Source: Porphyra umbilicalis (Eukaryota; Rhodophyta; Bangiophyceae; Bangiales; Bangiaceae). Taken from it: 64,000 bases of DNA. Shown here piece by piece: positions 11,457-22,048 of this stretch. Position numbers and translations under genes: made by a program. Below the pieces are notes generated by a model. It was not told the DNA's origin, did no database searches, and saw nothing but the letters and a program-made list of their open reading frames with translations. The first letter of the stretch is position 1. Every line of letters starts with the position of its first letter. The DNA is taken from positions 248,001 to 312,000 of the forward strand of contig KV918812.1 of assembly GCA_002049455.2 (NCBI GenBank), given 5' to 3'.

Positions 11457-11882
11457 GGTGTCGGCTCAAATAAAGAGGCGGCGGGGATGACGGACGAGGA
11501 AGCGAGGCGGCAGGAGGAGGGGCGCGGCGAGGAGAGGCGGGCCGAGGCGGGGGTCCGGGAGGATGGGCGGACGGGAGAAGTGGTGTCGGCGGTCGTGACG
11601 TCGGTGGGGTGGACGGTGACCCACGCCACCGCCAATACACGGAGAGACCGCGGCGGGGATGCGCCTGCACCCCGGCGCCAGGCAGCCGCCGACGCTTCGA
11701 CGGCAGGTGGCCGAGGGTGCCCCCGCCGCCGACTGATGGTGGTCCGCCGCCCCACCCGCCGTGGCTCTGCAGGCGTCGCCTGCTGCCGCCGTGTGCGCGA
11801 CTCGGTCGTGGGGCGGCGGCCGCGCAGTCTCGAGCGTCCGCTGAGGTTTGCGGCCACGCGCGGTGGGGTGTCTGACGAGCCA

Positions 11883-11915
<33 letters not shown>
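11883..11915 (+). repeat. Poly(G) run of 33
   Basis: Uninterrupted G tract of 33 bases as given, followed by AAAA-containing sequence. It is the longest homopolymer in the window. Confidence 0.9.
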
Positions 11916-11917
<2 letters not shown>

Positions 11918-13686
11918 AAAGGGCAGACCGCACCGCTTTGGCCGGGCCGTAGCCGAGATGACAGCGCGCGTGGGGGACGTGGACGGGGGGAGGGGGGGTG
12001 CGCCCCGGCTGGCGGCATGCCCCTGCCCATGCGGCCGTCGGTGGGCTCACGGCATCGCTCCCACCGCCCCGGTCGTGGCGCCTATGGACCGCACGCCGTG
12101 CAAGGGAGAGCCGTAGCGGGCGTCTGCCTCGGCGGTGGGGGCGAGACCCGCCCCGACTCGGCGCCGCCGCCCCGTGGCGCCTTCCCGCGCGCCGCGGGGC
12201 CTCCTCAAAGCCCATATGGCCGCCCCCGACTAGCCTCACTCAGGAGCAGAGAGGTCGTCGGACGGCATCCGCCGTATCGCCCAGCGGAAGCCCCTCCACC
12301 GCAGTGCGTTGTACCCACCGTTCTGACCACGAACGCGGATTGGGGCGACGGTACTGTAGCCCGGAGCACGCAGCGCCTTCCCCCCCCCCTCCAACGGATC
12401 GGGTGGACCAGCGTGCCCCTCCTGCCCCGTGCCCCAACTGCAGCCGTGGCACCGCCGGTACTGTAATAATGCCACAGTCAATGCAGCCAGCGGCAGCATC
12501 GCGAGCCATCCGCCCGGCGGGCACTGCCCGATGCTGAGCACAGAGTGTGATTCACTGAGGCAGGTCTCGGCCAACCAGAGCCCGTTTCCCGGCGGGATCA
12601 GGAATGAGTGGCGGTCGGCGCGCCGAGTGCACAACGACGCCATTGGGGGCCGTCCCGCAGCAGGCGGTTGCGATCGCGTGGCAGATCCGCCACTCGGATG
12701 GGGGACGTGAAGGGGCGACCGGCGGTGCTTGCTCCCCACTGGGGATAGCGAGAGGACCGTGCCGCTCCCTCTGCGAGATCCGCGCACGCCACGGCTTGCA
12801 CGTACCAGATGGTAAATACTTATCATTGGGTACTGTCGAGCAATTCACCCAGTTCAACCAGTATCCATCGCTTGGTGCATCCTGCGCAACTTGGGACTGG
12901 CCGTCTCGGACACAGTAACTGCACTGTCGTCTGCAGTCATGGCTACTTGACTCGGCAACTGCTGCCCTACTATTGTACCAGCCCCTGACTTGAAGCGGAG
13001 CATCTGGTTCCCACTACGACGTTGGTGCCGTTTGCGATGAGAACATCGCACGCGGCGACGAAGAGTGTCGTCAACCCCGCCGCGCCTGTGCTGGGGTGAC
13101 GCCGCCCGCGATGTGACACGCTGCCGCGGGTGGTACCCATATCGGATGCTCTGGCGCTGAGTCGGGCGACGCGTAGGGACCCCTGTGAGGTAACAACATC
13201 TATGCAGACGGCGTTGGCGGCGGCTGGGGCAGCCGCCGAGCATGTGAGAGGCAACGGGATTATGTCGGTGGAGGTGGTTGGACGCGCGGCAGGAGCTCCT
13301 GCCTTCGGCAACCGCAAGGTCAAGCCGCCGCGTCGTCGCCGGGGCCGAGCAAGTGGTAGCGTCGGGGGGAGAGCCAATGTTTCTTGCCCAATCAACGTGG
13401 CCACGCGACTGACCCAGCCTCGGCAGGTCCACCTTGCCTTGAGCTCCCGTAGGTGTACAGCCGCGACAAGGATACGCCCAGACCAGGCGTATTTTATGTG
13501 AGCCAACGGTATACGTACAGAATCCATTGTTTTGGCCATTTTCTTTCATCTCATCCACGTGCACACCGCCCCGCCGAGTTGCAACACCCTTCACCTCCGA
13601 CAGCGTCAATACCCGCATTGACGCGCGCGCGACCGCCCCTGCCGATGCAATGCCGTCCCCCCTGGCTGCCACCGCCGCCGCGAGGC

Positions 13687-16600
13687 TCACCCGCGTGGGC
13701 GCCCCCGGCGGTTGACAATCTTGCGGTTGTCGCTGGAGATCCACCACTCGCAGCTGATGGCAAACTCCGCCTCCACCTCAACCGTCCCAATCGCCCGCCC
13801 GTGTTTGAGCAACTCCAAGCTCGTCCGTAGCTTGTGGCCGGGCGCGTGAATAAGCGACGAGACGGGCAGCACGCAGCTGCTGTTGCCCTTGGAGCCCGAC
13901 CGCGAAAAAACAATGGTCAGGTACTTGTACTGCAGCTCGGCCAGGGACAGCACTGGCACGCAGGGGAGGCAGGGGAGCTCGCTCGCCACGCACTCTCGCA
14001 CCTTGCCGCCACGCTTGGCGTCGCGCAGGGGCACGACGCTCGAGTAGGAGCGGCCCTTGAGCAACAGGCTCGGTCCCAAAAACTCCACCTTCACCGGCCG
14101 CCGACTGTGAATGTCCGAGACGCCGACCGCCCCAGAGATGCCGCTGTCACCCGCACGACCACCCTTGCCTCCCTCGTCCATCGGGCTGTAGCCAGCGCCG
14201 TCGGCGCGCACCACATCGTCGAGGAACTCATTCTGTTGCGTCATGACGGCAGGGTCAAAGCCGGCCCGCAGCTCCGCCGCGTAGCCGCCGCTGCCGGCAC
14301 TGCGGGCAACGCTGTCGGTCAGGCGCAACCGCCGCACGTCAATGGTGCACTTGATGGAGGAGAGCGGCGGCGGGAGGGGATACTTGGTCAGCGGCCGCGG
14401 GATGACCAACTCAAACACCGCGTACACCGGCTTGTGGTCCGACGTGTTGATGCTCGGCACCGCGCTGTACTCGAGCAGTACCGCGTGCTTGCGGTGGACG
14501 GGCAGCGAGTGCCAGAGCACCCGGTCGCAGTAGGACGGCACGCGCTCCTTTTGGTACATGGACATGACCGCCGTGGACGCGGCCGTCACCGCGCTGGCAG
14601 ACGCGCCGGGGGCGGTGGATTGGGCGACGGCATCCGTGAGGTCGTCTTCCGCGTGCCGGTGCACCTTGAAGGTTGGCAGGAACTCGAGGGGGCCCTCCAC
14701 AAAGCGGCCAAACACGCAGTTATTGGACTGCATCTCCCCAATGAGCTCGTCCGCCTTGAGCAGGTCCGCATAGTTGCCCGACGCAATCCGCCGCCGCACC
14801 CACTTCCACTTGCGTGCGTGTTGCCACTCGGCCGCTTCGGGGACGACCCGCGACACGTCCAGCCGATAGTTGAGGTCCCCCATCCAAAATACGTGGTCAA
14901 AGCTGTGCAACGCGGGCACCACGCGGTCGATGGAGCGCAGGATTTCTTGGGCTTGCGCGTTGCGTTCCCGGAGGAACTTGGCGCCCTCGTGGGCGGCCAA
15001 GTGGGAGGATACAAAGCACAGCGTCGTGTCGTCGATGGTGATCTTGACCGCCACCGCGCCCTTGTTCCCCACGACGTGGCCAAGGCCCGTCGCCTCCGTC
15101 ACGGTCTTGGTCTTGAGCACCCGGTCCTTAATGCGCCGGTGCACGAACACCTGCAGCTTGATCTCCATCAGATGCTGCCGCGCGACCGCCACGTACTCGT
15201 CGCCGACACAGGCGGCCACGCGGGAGTTGAAGCGGTTGCCCAGCGCATCGTCTGACGTCTTGCGGAGAACACGGCGGCGCTTGGATTGCTTCTTGCTGCC
15301 AAACTTGTGGCGCAAGTTCGCGGCGGCCGTCGCATCTACCACCAAACTCCTCCGGTTGTCCACGTTGTACAAGTCAAAGGTGTCGTCCTCGTCACTCTCG
15401 GACGGCTCCTCCAGGCTACGCTCGTGTTGTAGCCGGTCCCGGCCGACCGATACGTCGTCGTCGTCATCGCCTGAAACCGTATCAGTACCGAAGTCGTCGT
15501 CATCCGCATCGTCTTGATTGAGCTCTGCAAGGGCATTCTCGGATGCGTAGCCATCCACTGTGCCCTGCCCGTCCATGTCCGCCGTCGACGCACGGCCCGC
15601 CGGCCGTGGAGCGCCCAGCTCGTCATCATCAACATCCAAGTCCAGATCACCCGGGCGCACGTTCAGGGTCTTCTCCGAGCGGATACGCGAGACGCCCATG
15701 GTGGACAAAGAGGTCCCGTCCACAAACGTGGACCTTGAGGCACGCGCGGTGGCCGCCGGACGCTGTCGCAATGTCACCTTGAGGTCATCCTCCACCCCCG
15801 CTGAGGCGAAGCTCTCGTCCGAGCTACTGGAGAAGGTCACCGCGCGAACTACAGGAGAGAAGCAAGGCGAGAGTGACCTCTTCCCGGGACTGTTGGCCAA
15901 CAGCAGCGCGGGGGGCGTCACCTTTGCGGTGCTCGGCGAGCCGACATCCGGCTCCGGGCGCCCCCGCAACAGCATCAGGCGGGCGGAGGCGCTGCCGTCG
16001 GCACCCCGCCCGCCGCCGCTGCCGCTCAACCGACTCGCCCGTTTACCCCCAGAGCCGCTGCTAACGCTGCTGCTGCTTTTGTGGGGCTCCGCGTCGTCAA
16101 ACGCCGCATCCACCGCGCCACGGGACGGTTCGCCACGCGCTTGCGAGCTGTCCCGACCCGCCCGCGACCACGCGTGGTCGGCATTGCCCGCGGGGAAAGC
16201 AAAGGTTGAGACGTCGGGGGAGGAGGTCCGCGTGAAGCGGGCCGACCCAATGTCCATAAGCGACGTGCCGTGCCGCATCATCACGGGGTGGCGGGAGGAT
16301 GGGGGCGACGCGCCCGAATTCGGCGCACACGGTAGGGCCCCCTGCGGATTGGCCGCCCGCCGGTTTTGCCGGCGGATGCCAATGCCCGCACCGAGGCTCT
16401 TGCTGGACCGCATCTTGCTGCCTTGCGGCTGCGAGGAGCCGGGCACTGACGACCGGTGGCGCAGGTTGGCCGTCGTCAAAACCCGCAACAGCCGCCGGGT
16501 GAAGCGCCGCTTCTCGGGGATCGCCTCCACCGCCGCGGGCGCCGGCTCGGGCGACGCTGGCCGCGGCGGCGGGCTCGGCTGCGCCGACGACGGCGCTCGC

Positions 16601-17172
16601 GCCGGCGGTTGGTTCTTCGTGACGGCAACACCAATGGCGCCGCCGACGCCCAGGCCCGCCGCAACCGCAGCGGTAGCGGCACCCGTGACGGCCGCCGCCG
16701 CCGCGGTGGCTGCGGCCACCCCGCGGCGGGACGGCGTCAAGGGAAGCTCGGGGGAGGCAGTCGACGGGGTCGACCTAAAAGCGTCGCTGGTCACTGCGTC
16801 GGCCTGCGAAGGCACCGCCGACGGCGGCAGGGCAACGTTGAGGGCTCCCCGCAGGGAAGCCGTCTTTTTTGGCGAGGAGGGGCCGACCAACGACAAGCGC
16901 CGCGGTGGGGTGGTCGGGGAGCTCACCGCGCTCACATTCTTTGGCGCCCGCACCGGCGCGTTCATCGGCAGCGATGGCGAGAACGGGGCGAGGGGTTCCC
17001 CCTCGCCATCCGCCCGCAGGTTTTCCGCCACCGAAAAGTTGGCCTCTTGTGCGCCAACGACGATGATGTCGTACTCGCGGTTGCCGCCGCCGCCCAACCA
17101 GGCGCTCAGGTCCAACGGCGGCTCCGCATTGCCCACGTTCCACGTACACACCAGCATCGAGAGCTTGGACAT
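13687..17172 (-). CDS. Inositol polyphosphate 5-phosphatase with large internal insertion and C-terminal C2-like region
   Basis: Removes the 5-phosphate from phosphoinositides or soluble inositol phosphates; probably cytosolic or membrane-associated. Uninterrupted 1,161-codon frame from the ATG at 17172. The catalytic fold begins at once: MLVCTWNVGNAEPP (residues 6-19), then YDIIVVGAQE (about 34-43). It resumes near residue 655 with YVAVARQHLMEIKL, GLGHVVGNKGAVAVK, FVSSHLAAHE, FWMGDLNYRLD (about 760), FLPTFKV, PSYCDRVLW (about 877) and NTSDHKPV (about 908). All signature motifs are intact: WxGDxNxR, PxxCDRxLW and SDHKPV. Between the two parts lie about 610 residues rich in Ser, Ala, Pro and Asp with a hydrophobic Ala/Gly/Val stretch near 157-187 and an Asp/Glu block near 555-600. 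Residues about 935-1161 are beta-rich and resemble the C2-like tail seen in SHIP/5PTase proteins, by pattern only. Confidence 0.9.
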   Translation of the reverse strand: MSKLSMLVCTWNVGNAEPPLDLSAWLGGGGNREYDIIVVGAQEANFSVAENLRADGEGEPLAPFSPSLPMNAPVRAPKNVSAVSSPTTPPRRLSLVGPSSPKKTASLRGALNVALPPSAVPSQADAVTSDAFRSTPSTASPELPLTPSRRGVAAATAAAAAVTGAATAAVAAGLGVGGAIGVAVTKNQPPARAPSSAQPSPPPRPASPEPAPAAVEAIPEKRRFTRRLLRVLTTANLRHRSSVPGSSQPQGSKMRSSKSLGAGIGIRRQNRRAANPQGALPCAPNSGASPPSSRHPVMMRHGTSLMDIGSARFTRTSSPDVSTFAFPAGNADHAWSRAGRDSSQARGEPSRGAVDAAFDDAEPHKSSSSVSSGSGGKRASRLSGSGGGRGADGSASARLMLLRGRPEPDVGSPSTAKVTPPALLLANSPGKRSLSPCFSPVVRAVTFSSSSDESFASAGVEDDLKVTLRQRPAATARASRSTFVDGTSLSTMGVSRIRSEKTLNVRPGDLDLDVDDDELGAPRPAGRASTADMDGQGTVDGYASENALAELNQDDADDDDFGTDTVSGDDDDDVSVGRDRLQHERSLEEPSESDEDDTFDLYNVDNRRSLVVDATAAANLRHKFGSKKQSKRRRVLRKTSDDALGNRFNSRVAACVGDEYVAVARQHLMEIKLQVFVHRRIKDRVLKTKTVTEATGLGHVVGNKGAVAVKITIDDTTLCFVSSHLAAHEGAKFLRERNAQAQEILRSIDRVVPALHSFDHVFWMGDLNYRLDVSRVVPEAAEWQHARKWKWVRRRIASGNYADLLKADELIGEMQSNNCVFGRFVEGPLEFLPTFKVHRHAEDDLTDAVAQSTAPGASASAVTAASTAVMSMYQKERVPSYCDRVLWHSLPVHRKHAVLLEYSAVPSINTSDHKPVYAVFELVIPRPLTKYPLPPPLSSIKCTIDVRRLRLTDSVARSAGSGGYAAELRAGFDPAVMTQQNEFLDDVVRADGAGYSPMDEGGKGGRAGDSGISGAVGVSDIHSRRPVKVEFLGPSLLLKGRSYSSVVPLRDAKRGGKVRECVASELPCLPCVPVLSLAELQYKYLTIVFSRSGSKGNSSCVLPVSSLIHAPGHKLRTSLELLKHGRAIGTVEVEAEFAISCEWWISSDNRKIVNRRGRPRG

Positions 17173-19074
17173 GGTGGCGGCGACGTCGACACGGAGGACG
17201 TGAGCGCCGATGCAGACCGGTCATGCACTGCGGGGCGCGCGCCCTCCAACTCAAGCCACCGCTCGGGGGCCGCCGTCGGGCGGCAGCCGCGGTGTTGAGG
17301 ACACGGCTCGTGACAAAGCGCAGCCAAATCCGCGACGCGTCGACTACCACAGCCCCCGATAGCGTACTCCACCGGCGGCGAAATTGGCGACAGCGCCCAA
17401 CTGGAACGCGACAGCGGGGGATGACGGTGATGCTAGTGGCGGTGGCGGTGGTGACGCCGCTACTGCGACTGGCAGGCCATGCACAAGAAACAGCGTACCT
17501 CGGCGCCAGTGCCCTGGGACTCAACTCTCTCGCGCCGCTAGAACCCGCCACCCACGCCCGTGACTCAGGCGTCGCAGTCGCGATGAGCACACGCGAGAGG
17601 CTCGCCCGCCCTCCCCCCACGCCCACCCCCCCTCAGAGTCACCAGCTTTCCAGTGTTGCCGTGCGACCCAGCAGACCACCGAGGCACGCACTTGTCGAAG
17701 GCTGTGTCAAGAACCCACGGACCCCACCCACCCACGCTCCCTCACCGCGCCACCGGACAGCCCGGCCTCGCTCCTCCTCTCTGCCGATATTGCCTCACCG
17801 ATTCAGGGCGCGGGGTGCTACAGGGCGCACCTGTCGGTTGAAATTCCCCTCACCACCCACGCACGCGGCCGCGCCCTGCCGTGGCGGTCCCCGTCGCTCG
17901 GGCGTGTTGGACGGGTCCGGCCACCAAACCAAAACGAGGCGTCACCAAGCGCCAACGCCAAGGGATCAAATGCTGTGCCCGCCCGCGCTCGAGAGGCGGG
18001 GGAGGGGCGACGAGCGACCGACCGCCGTGTAGGGCGAGGCACACACGGGGCCCTGGCGCGCCCAGCCCTCGACGACGAGGCCACCGCCATCGCCGCGGCG
18101 GCTGTCGTGTTCCCCCTCCACCCCCCCCTCCGCAGGGCCCTTCCGTGTGGCCACGCCCACAGCACGGGGGTTGACTTGAGGCGGGCACATCCGTCGGATG
18201 GCCGCCCGCGACAACTCGATACGACGCCACGGGGCCGCCTGCCGCGCCAGTGCCAGCGAGCCGTGCCGGGACGCGGGGTTTGGGGGAGCGAGGCAACCGC
18301 CGTCGCAAGCACTGCTACACGTGCGTGACAGGTTGAGTTCAGTGCCCGTCGTTGGCGGCAGGCTGGGCCGCCCCCAATAATTTTGCCGCCGCCATGACCG
18401 AGAGCAAGGAAGAGCAGGCGCCCCTGGCGTATCGACAGGCGACGAGGCGACGCTCGCCATGACACCGTCACTGTACGGCACTGGAGCCCAGCCAAGCATC
18501 CGCCGTCTGATGGTCTTGGCAAGTCTTTGACACTTGCCGATCAAATCCGATGGCTTGCTGTAATGATTTTGTGTAACTGTTCAGTGTTGAGCTGACGAGC
18601 ACCATACAGTTCCACGTCCTTGCACGAGCTAAGAGCCTGGTTGACCGCCACGACGCCGGCGCCCTTCCTCCCGTCGTTGCGTCGTTGCCTGTTCGACGCA
18701 ACCGTCCGGCTGCCTCGTCGCCGCCGCTGCTCATGAGACGACGCACCACCCCCGGGAGCGGCGGGCTGGTTCCGCTCGACCATGGAGCGGCCCACGCCGC
18801 GAGGCCCACCTCCTTTGCCGCGCCGCCGGCGCAGCGGCTTGCCGTCGCTGTCGGAGGAGTGCACACCGCATCGGGGGTGGGACGGTCTGTCGTCCGCTAT
18901 CGTATGCGGCTTGCCGCGGTGGCCACCACCCCTGCATACGTTGCTGCTTTGCCAAGTCCCGCCGCCACCGCGAGTCGGGCACACACGGCGGTCGTGCGGG
19001 GTACAGTACACCGACGGCCTTGAGCCCCTTTGCCTGCGTTTTCCACGTGCGTGCAGCCCCGTGGTGGCTCTTTC
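17173..19074. other. Divergent intergenic region, no gene recognised
   Basis: Lies between the 5-phosphatase and membrane-protein starts. Frames here are short, overlap on both strands and have no recognisable motif. An AT-richer patch near 18540-18620 may be promoter sequence; no clear TATA box. Confidence 0.5.
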
Positions 19075-21453
19075 ATGCCGCCGCCATGGACCCCACCTGA
19101 GCGTCGTGGCGGCAACGCCGACGCGCCGCCGCGCCGACACGGGCCGCGGCGCTCCCGCCGGCGCCGCCACTGGGGCGCCGCCGCCGCCGCCGCCGCCGTC
19201 GCTATCGGCGCCCTCCTCCTTGTCGCGGCCACCCGCCCGCGCGGCGCCGACGGCGCCTTGACGGTGCGGCCGCTCCCGCCGCGGACGCCCGACGGCGGCG
19301 GCGGCGGCACGGCGGGCGGCGGGGCGCCCCGCGAGGTGCCCTCCGCGGTCGCCACCGACGCCGACGGGGCGGTGTACGTGGCGGGCACGCTGCGCGTGGC
19401 GCCGTCGACGGCGGCGGGGGGCTCGACGAGCGTCTTCCTCCTCAAAGTGTCGCCGCTCGGCGACGTGCTGTGGCGCACCGACGTGGCGAGCGGGGGGGTC
19501 GACGCCGTCGGCGGCTTGGCCGTCGCTGCCGGTGGTGCGTACGTGGTGGTGACGACCAACGGGCAGTTTCGGGGGGTGCCGGCGGGCGGCGGCGGCGACG
19601 GCGGCGACGGCGGCGACGGTGGCGGCGGCGGCCCCACGCCCACGTCGGCGGGCGGCGGCGGCGGCACGCCGGCCGACTCGTCCTATGATGGGGCGGTGTT
19701 GCGGTTTGCCACCGACGCCCCCGGGCCGCCGCAGTGGGTGTACCAGCGGGGTACGTCGGCGGCGGACGCCTACACGGCGATTGCCGTGCGCGCCGGCGGC
19801 GCCTCGGTGTACGTAGCGGGTTACACGCGGGGCGACCAGTTTGCGCCCGCGGCGGGCCTGCGCGACGTGGTCATTGCGGAACTCACCGTCGCGTCCGTGG
19901 CCGACGGGCCGGCGCTGGCGCGCGGCGTCCAGTGGGGCACAGCCGCCGATGAGCAGGCGTCGGCGCTGGCCATTGCCGCCGACGGCACCGTGTACGTGGC
20001 CGTGCAGGAGGTGGGGGTGGCGGCCGCCCCGGTGGCGGCCGCCGCGGCCTCTGCCGAAGCCTCGGGTGCGGCGCCGGCAGCCGCGGCGGGGGCGGCGACC
20101 GGGGCGGCGGGCAGCGGCTCCCGCGACCGGCTGGTCGTCTACCAGCTGGACGGGAACCTGGTGCGGCGGCTCCAAGCCGACGGCTCTGTGGCCCCGGGGA
20201 TGGAGGTGCTCGCGCAATCCTCGTTTGTGGCGTCGAGCCTCGCCGCGGGCGCGCCCGGCCGCGTCTACGCGGCGGGCGTGGCGAGCGTCGCCGACGGCCG
20301 CCGCGACGACGGGCTGCTCGCGCTCTTCAACTTGACCGCGGGGGACCCCCCGTCGGCCGCCGCCGCCGCGGCGACGCCCGCCCACCAGGCGGTGGTGGTG
20401 TGGAACGAGTCGGCGCCGGCGGCGAGCGAGCGGGCCGTGTCGGTCATAGTCGAGCGCGGCGGCAACGTGGTGCTCGTCGGCTCGTCGCAGCACCCATCGT
20501 CGGGTGCCGCCGGCGCCTGGTGGGTCATGGCGTATGACCCGCTCGGGCGGCTGTTGTACGAGGACGTGCCGGCGGGGGCCGACGACGGGGTGGGCGCACC
20601 CCCGTCCATGGAGCCCCGCAGCTGCCACCTGGACGTGGCGCGCACCTCCTTTTTTTGCGTCGGCCTGCTGGTGGGGGGGGCGGACGCGTCGGCGGCGGGC
20701 GGGAGCGCCTTTGGGCGCTACGATTGGACCGTCGAGTTGCCGCTGGCGGGCGCCCCCGGCGGCAGCGTCGGCGTCGGCGGTGGCGCCGGCAGCGGCGGTG
20801 GCGAAGGCGGCGGCGTCGGCGGCGCCGGTACGGGGAGCGGCGCTGGCGAGCCGACCGGCGACGACGCGTCGGGCGTCGACGCCTTCCTCTCCAGCCGCCT
20901 GCACGTCGTGCTGTTACTCGTCGGCGCTGCCGTTGGGGGCCTCCTCCTCGGCGCCCTCGCCGTCGGCACGGTCGTGGCGGCCTCCCACCGGCGGCGGGTG
21001 GCGGACAAGGCCGTCGCCGATTCGTATTTTGCCGACGAGGACGGGAGTGCGGGGGGCGGCGGCGCCTCGACGCCCACCGCCTCCTCCGCGTCGGTCGTGG
21101 CGGGCTCGCCGTCGGTCGACGGGGTGCCCTTTCCGTCGGCGCGGTCGCGGCTCGCATCCCCGTCGGCGGGGCGGCCGCCGGCCGAGCCGGCGGCGGGCTT
21201 CTCCCGCCACCCCTCGGGCCGCTCCCTTACCCGCCCCCCGTCGCTGATTGATCAAAAGCTGGTCGGCTCGGCGTCATTCTTCTCCGCGTCGGGCGCCGTG
21301 CCGGGAGCCAAGCCGGGGGGGGGCGGCCCTGGAAGGCCGCTCGTGCGCTCCGCCACGCACTCGGGCGCCCTACCGGGCGCCGTCGGGACGCGACCCGTGT
21401 CGCCCACAGAGGCCAACGTGTCGATGGGGCAGCGCTCTTTATTTTTCAAGTAG
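19075..21453 (+). CDS. Single-pass membrane protein with beta-propeller-like (SBBP-type) ectodomain
   Basis: Starting from the ATG at 19075: an Arg-rich N-terminus followed by a hydrophobic segment (GAAAAAAAVAIGALLLVAAT, about residues 35-55) that can act as signal anchor or signal peptide. Then about 550 residues with recurring blades of the form AVATDADGAVYVAGTL, SVYVAGYTRGDQF and LAIAADGTVYVAVQ, as in SBBP or PQQ-like beta-propellers of secreted proteins. A Gly-rich linker leads to a second hydrophobic helix (LHVVLLLVGAAVGGLLLGAL, near 20900-20975) with a stop-transfer SHRRR. The tail of about 150 residues is Ser/Pro-rich and ends QRSLFFK. The layout suggests a receptor-like or adhesion-like surface protein; ligand unknown. 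An in-frame codon at 19030 would extend it by 15 residues. Confidence 0.75.
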   Translation: MPPPWTPPERRGGNADAPPRRHGPRRSRRRRHWGAAAAAAAVAIGALLLVAATRPRGADGALTVRPLPPRTPDGGGGGTAGGGAPREVPSAVATDADGAVYVAGTLRVAPSTAAGGSTSVFLLKVSPLGDVLWRTDVASGGVDAVGGLAVAAGGAYVVVTTNGQFRGVPAGGGGDGGDGGDGGGGGPTPTSAGGGGGTPADSSYDGAVLRFATDAPGPPQWVYQRGTSAADAYTAIAVRAGGASVYVAGYTRGDQFAPAAGLRDVVIAELTVASVADGPALARGVQWGTAADEQASALAIAADGTVYVAVQEVGVAAAPVAAAAASAEASGAAPAAAAGAATGAAGSGSRDRLVVYQLDGNLVRRLQADGSVAPGMEVLAQSSFVASSLAAGAPGRVYAAGVASVADGRRDDGLLALFNLTAGDPPSAAAAAATPAHQAVVVWNESAPAASERAVSVIVERGGNVVLVGSSQHPSSGAAGAWWVMAYDPLGRLLYEDVPAGADDGVGAPPSMEPRSCHLDVARTSFFCVGLLVGGADASAAGGSAFGRYDWTVELPLAGAPGGSVGVGGGAGSGGGEGGGVGGAGTGSGAGEPTGDDASGVDAFLSSRLHVVLLLVGAAVGGLLLGALAVGTVVAASHRRRVADKAVADSYFADEDGSAGGGGASTPTASSASVVAGSPSVDGVPFPSARSRLASPSAGRPPAEPAAGFSRHPSGRSLTRPPSLIDQKLVGSASFFSASGAVPGAKPGGGGPGRPLVRSATHSGALPGAVGTRPVSPTEANVSMGQRSLFFK

Positions 21454-21646
21454 TGCGTGCGGTGGTGGGCACTGCTGGACGACTAATGCGGTCGTGTGTA
21501 CCCTAGTAGAAACAAGGAACCGTCTTCTTGTTCCCCTGCGTCGCAACCGCCTACAACGTCCGACCGCTTTTTAGCACCCCCGCCCCCGTGCCGACGCAAA
21601 CCCCGGGAGTGTGCGCCGCGGCCAAGCAGCCCCTCCCGTGGTCGCC

Positions 21647-22048
21647 TCAAGGTACTCCCGCCTCCTCGCAACCACCCCGTCTGCCGCGTGCCCCCCCATC
21701 CCACACAAGGGAAAGGGGCGCGCCCAGGAGCAGCGTGCCGCCGACCGCCATGACGGGGATGGCGGCCGCCCATGCGGCGATCGTGTCCACGCGCCCCCCA
21801 AGCGTCGCCGCCCCAATAATGCACGCGGCGCCAGCGGCGGCCGCAACGACAGCGACCGCCACGCGCGCGCGCAGGGGGCGTGCACCCGCCGGGGGGACGA
21901 CCGCCCGGTGGTCGGCCGGCCGTCCAGCCGCCGCGTCGTGGCTGGTGGCGGACGTTGGCGGCACGCCCGCGGGCGGCGCACCAGGCTTGCCCCGCGGCGG
22001 GGCGGCGGGCGCGTCGGCAACGTCTTTGTTGGATGCGCGCGACGTCAT
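21647..22048 (-). CDS. Small two-helix membrane protein, unrecognised
   Basis: 133 residues from the ATG at 22048 (MTSRASNKDVADAPAAPP). A Pro/Ala-rich hydrophilic N-terminal half precedes two predicted transmembrane helices: RVAVAVVAAAAGAACIIGAA and IPVMAVGGTLLLGAPLSL. The C-terminal tail is Gly/Arg-rich (WDGGARGRRGG). I cannot assign a family. The gene converges on the upstream membrane protein, whose stop lies at 21451-21453. The hydrophobic pattern and a clean start argue for a real gene, but there is no motif to prove it. Confidence 0.55.
   Translation of the reverse strand: MTSRASNKDVADAPAAPPRGKPGAPPAGVPPTSATSHDAAAGRPADHRAVVPPAGARPLRARVAVAVVAAAAGAACIIGAATLGGRVDTIAAWAAAIPVMAVGGTLLLGAPLSLVWDGGARGRRGGCEEAGVP

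Larger units (their letters stand above)
10258..13686. other. Repeat-rich intergenic region, no confident gene
   Basis: Open frames occur on both strands, but they are Ala/Arg/Pro/Gly translations of GC-rich repeats with no recognisable domain. A segment near 10940-11000 (minus) could encode one hydrophobic helix (ASAALVVCVVLILRG) but has no supported start or stop. 12240-13680 has more ordinary composition and no recognisable product. Confidence 0.5.

Noticed and set aside
11286-12116. 276-codon plus frame beginning in the GCC repeat
   Set aside because: Non-ATG start, poly-Ala and poly-Gly from repeats, no motif. Could still hide a short gene.
12854-13747. 297-codon minus frame overlapping the 3' end of the 5-phosphatase
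   Set aside because: Overlaps a secure gene in another frame, with no family resemblance.
15560-17203. 547-codon plus-strand frame inside the 5-phosphatase
   Set aside because: Antisense shadow; the minus frame carries all catalytic motifs.
18541-20904. 787-codon minus-strand frame opposite the membrane protein
   Set aside because: Arg/Ala/His-rich antisense reading of GC-rich codons; the plus frame has signal, propeller repeats and helix.
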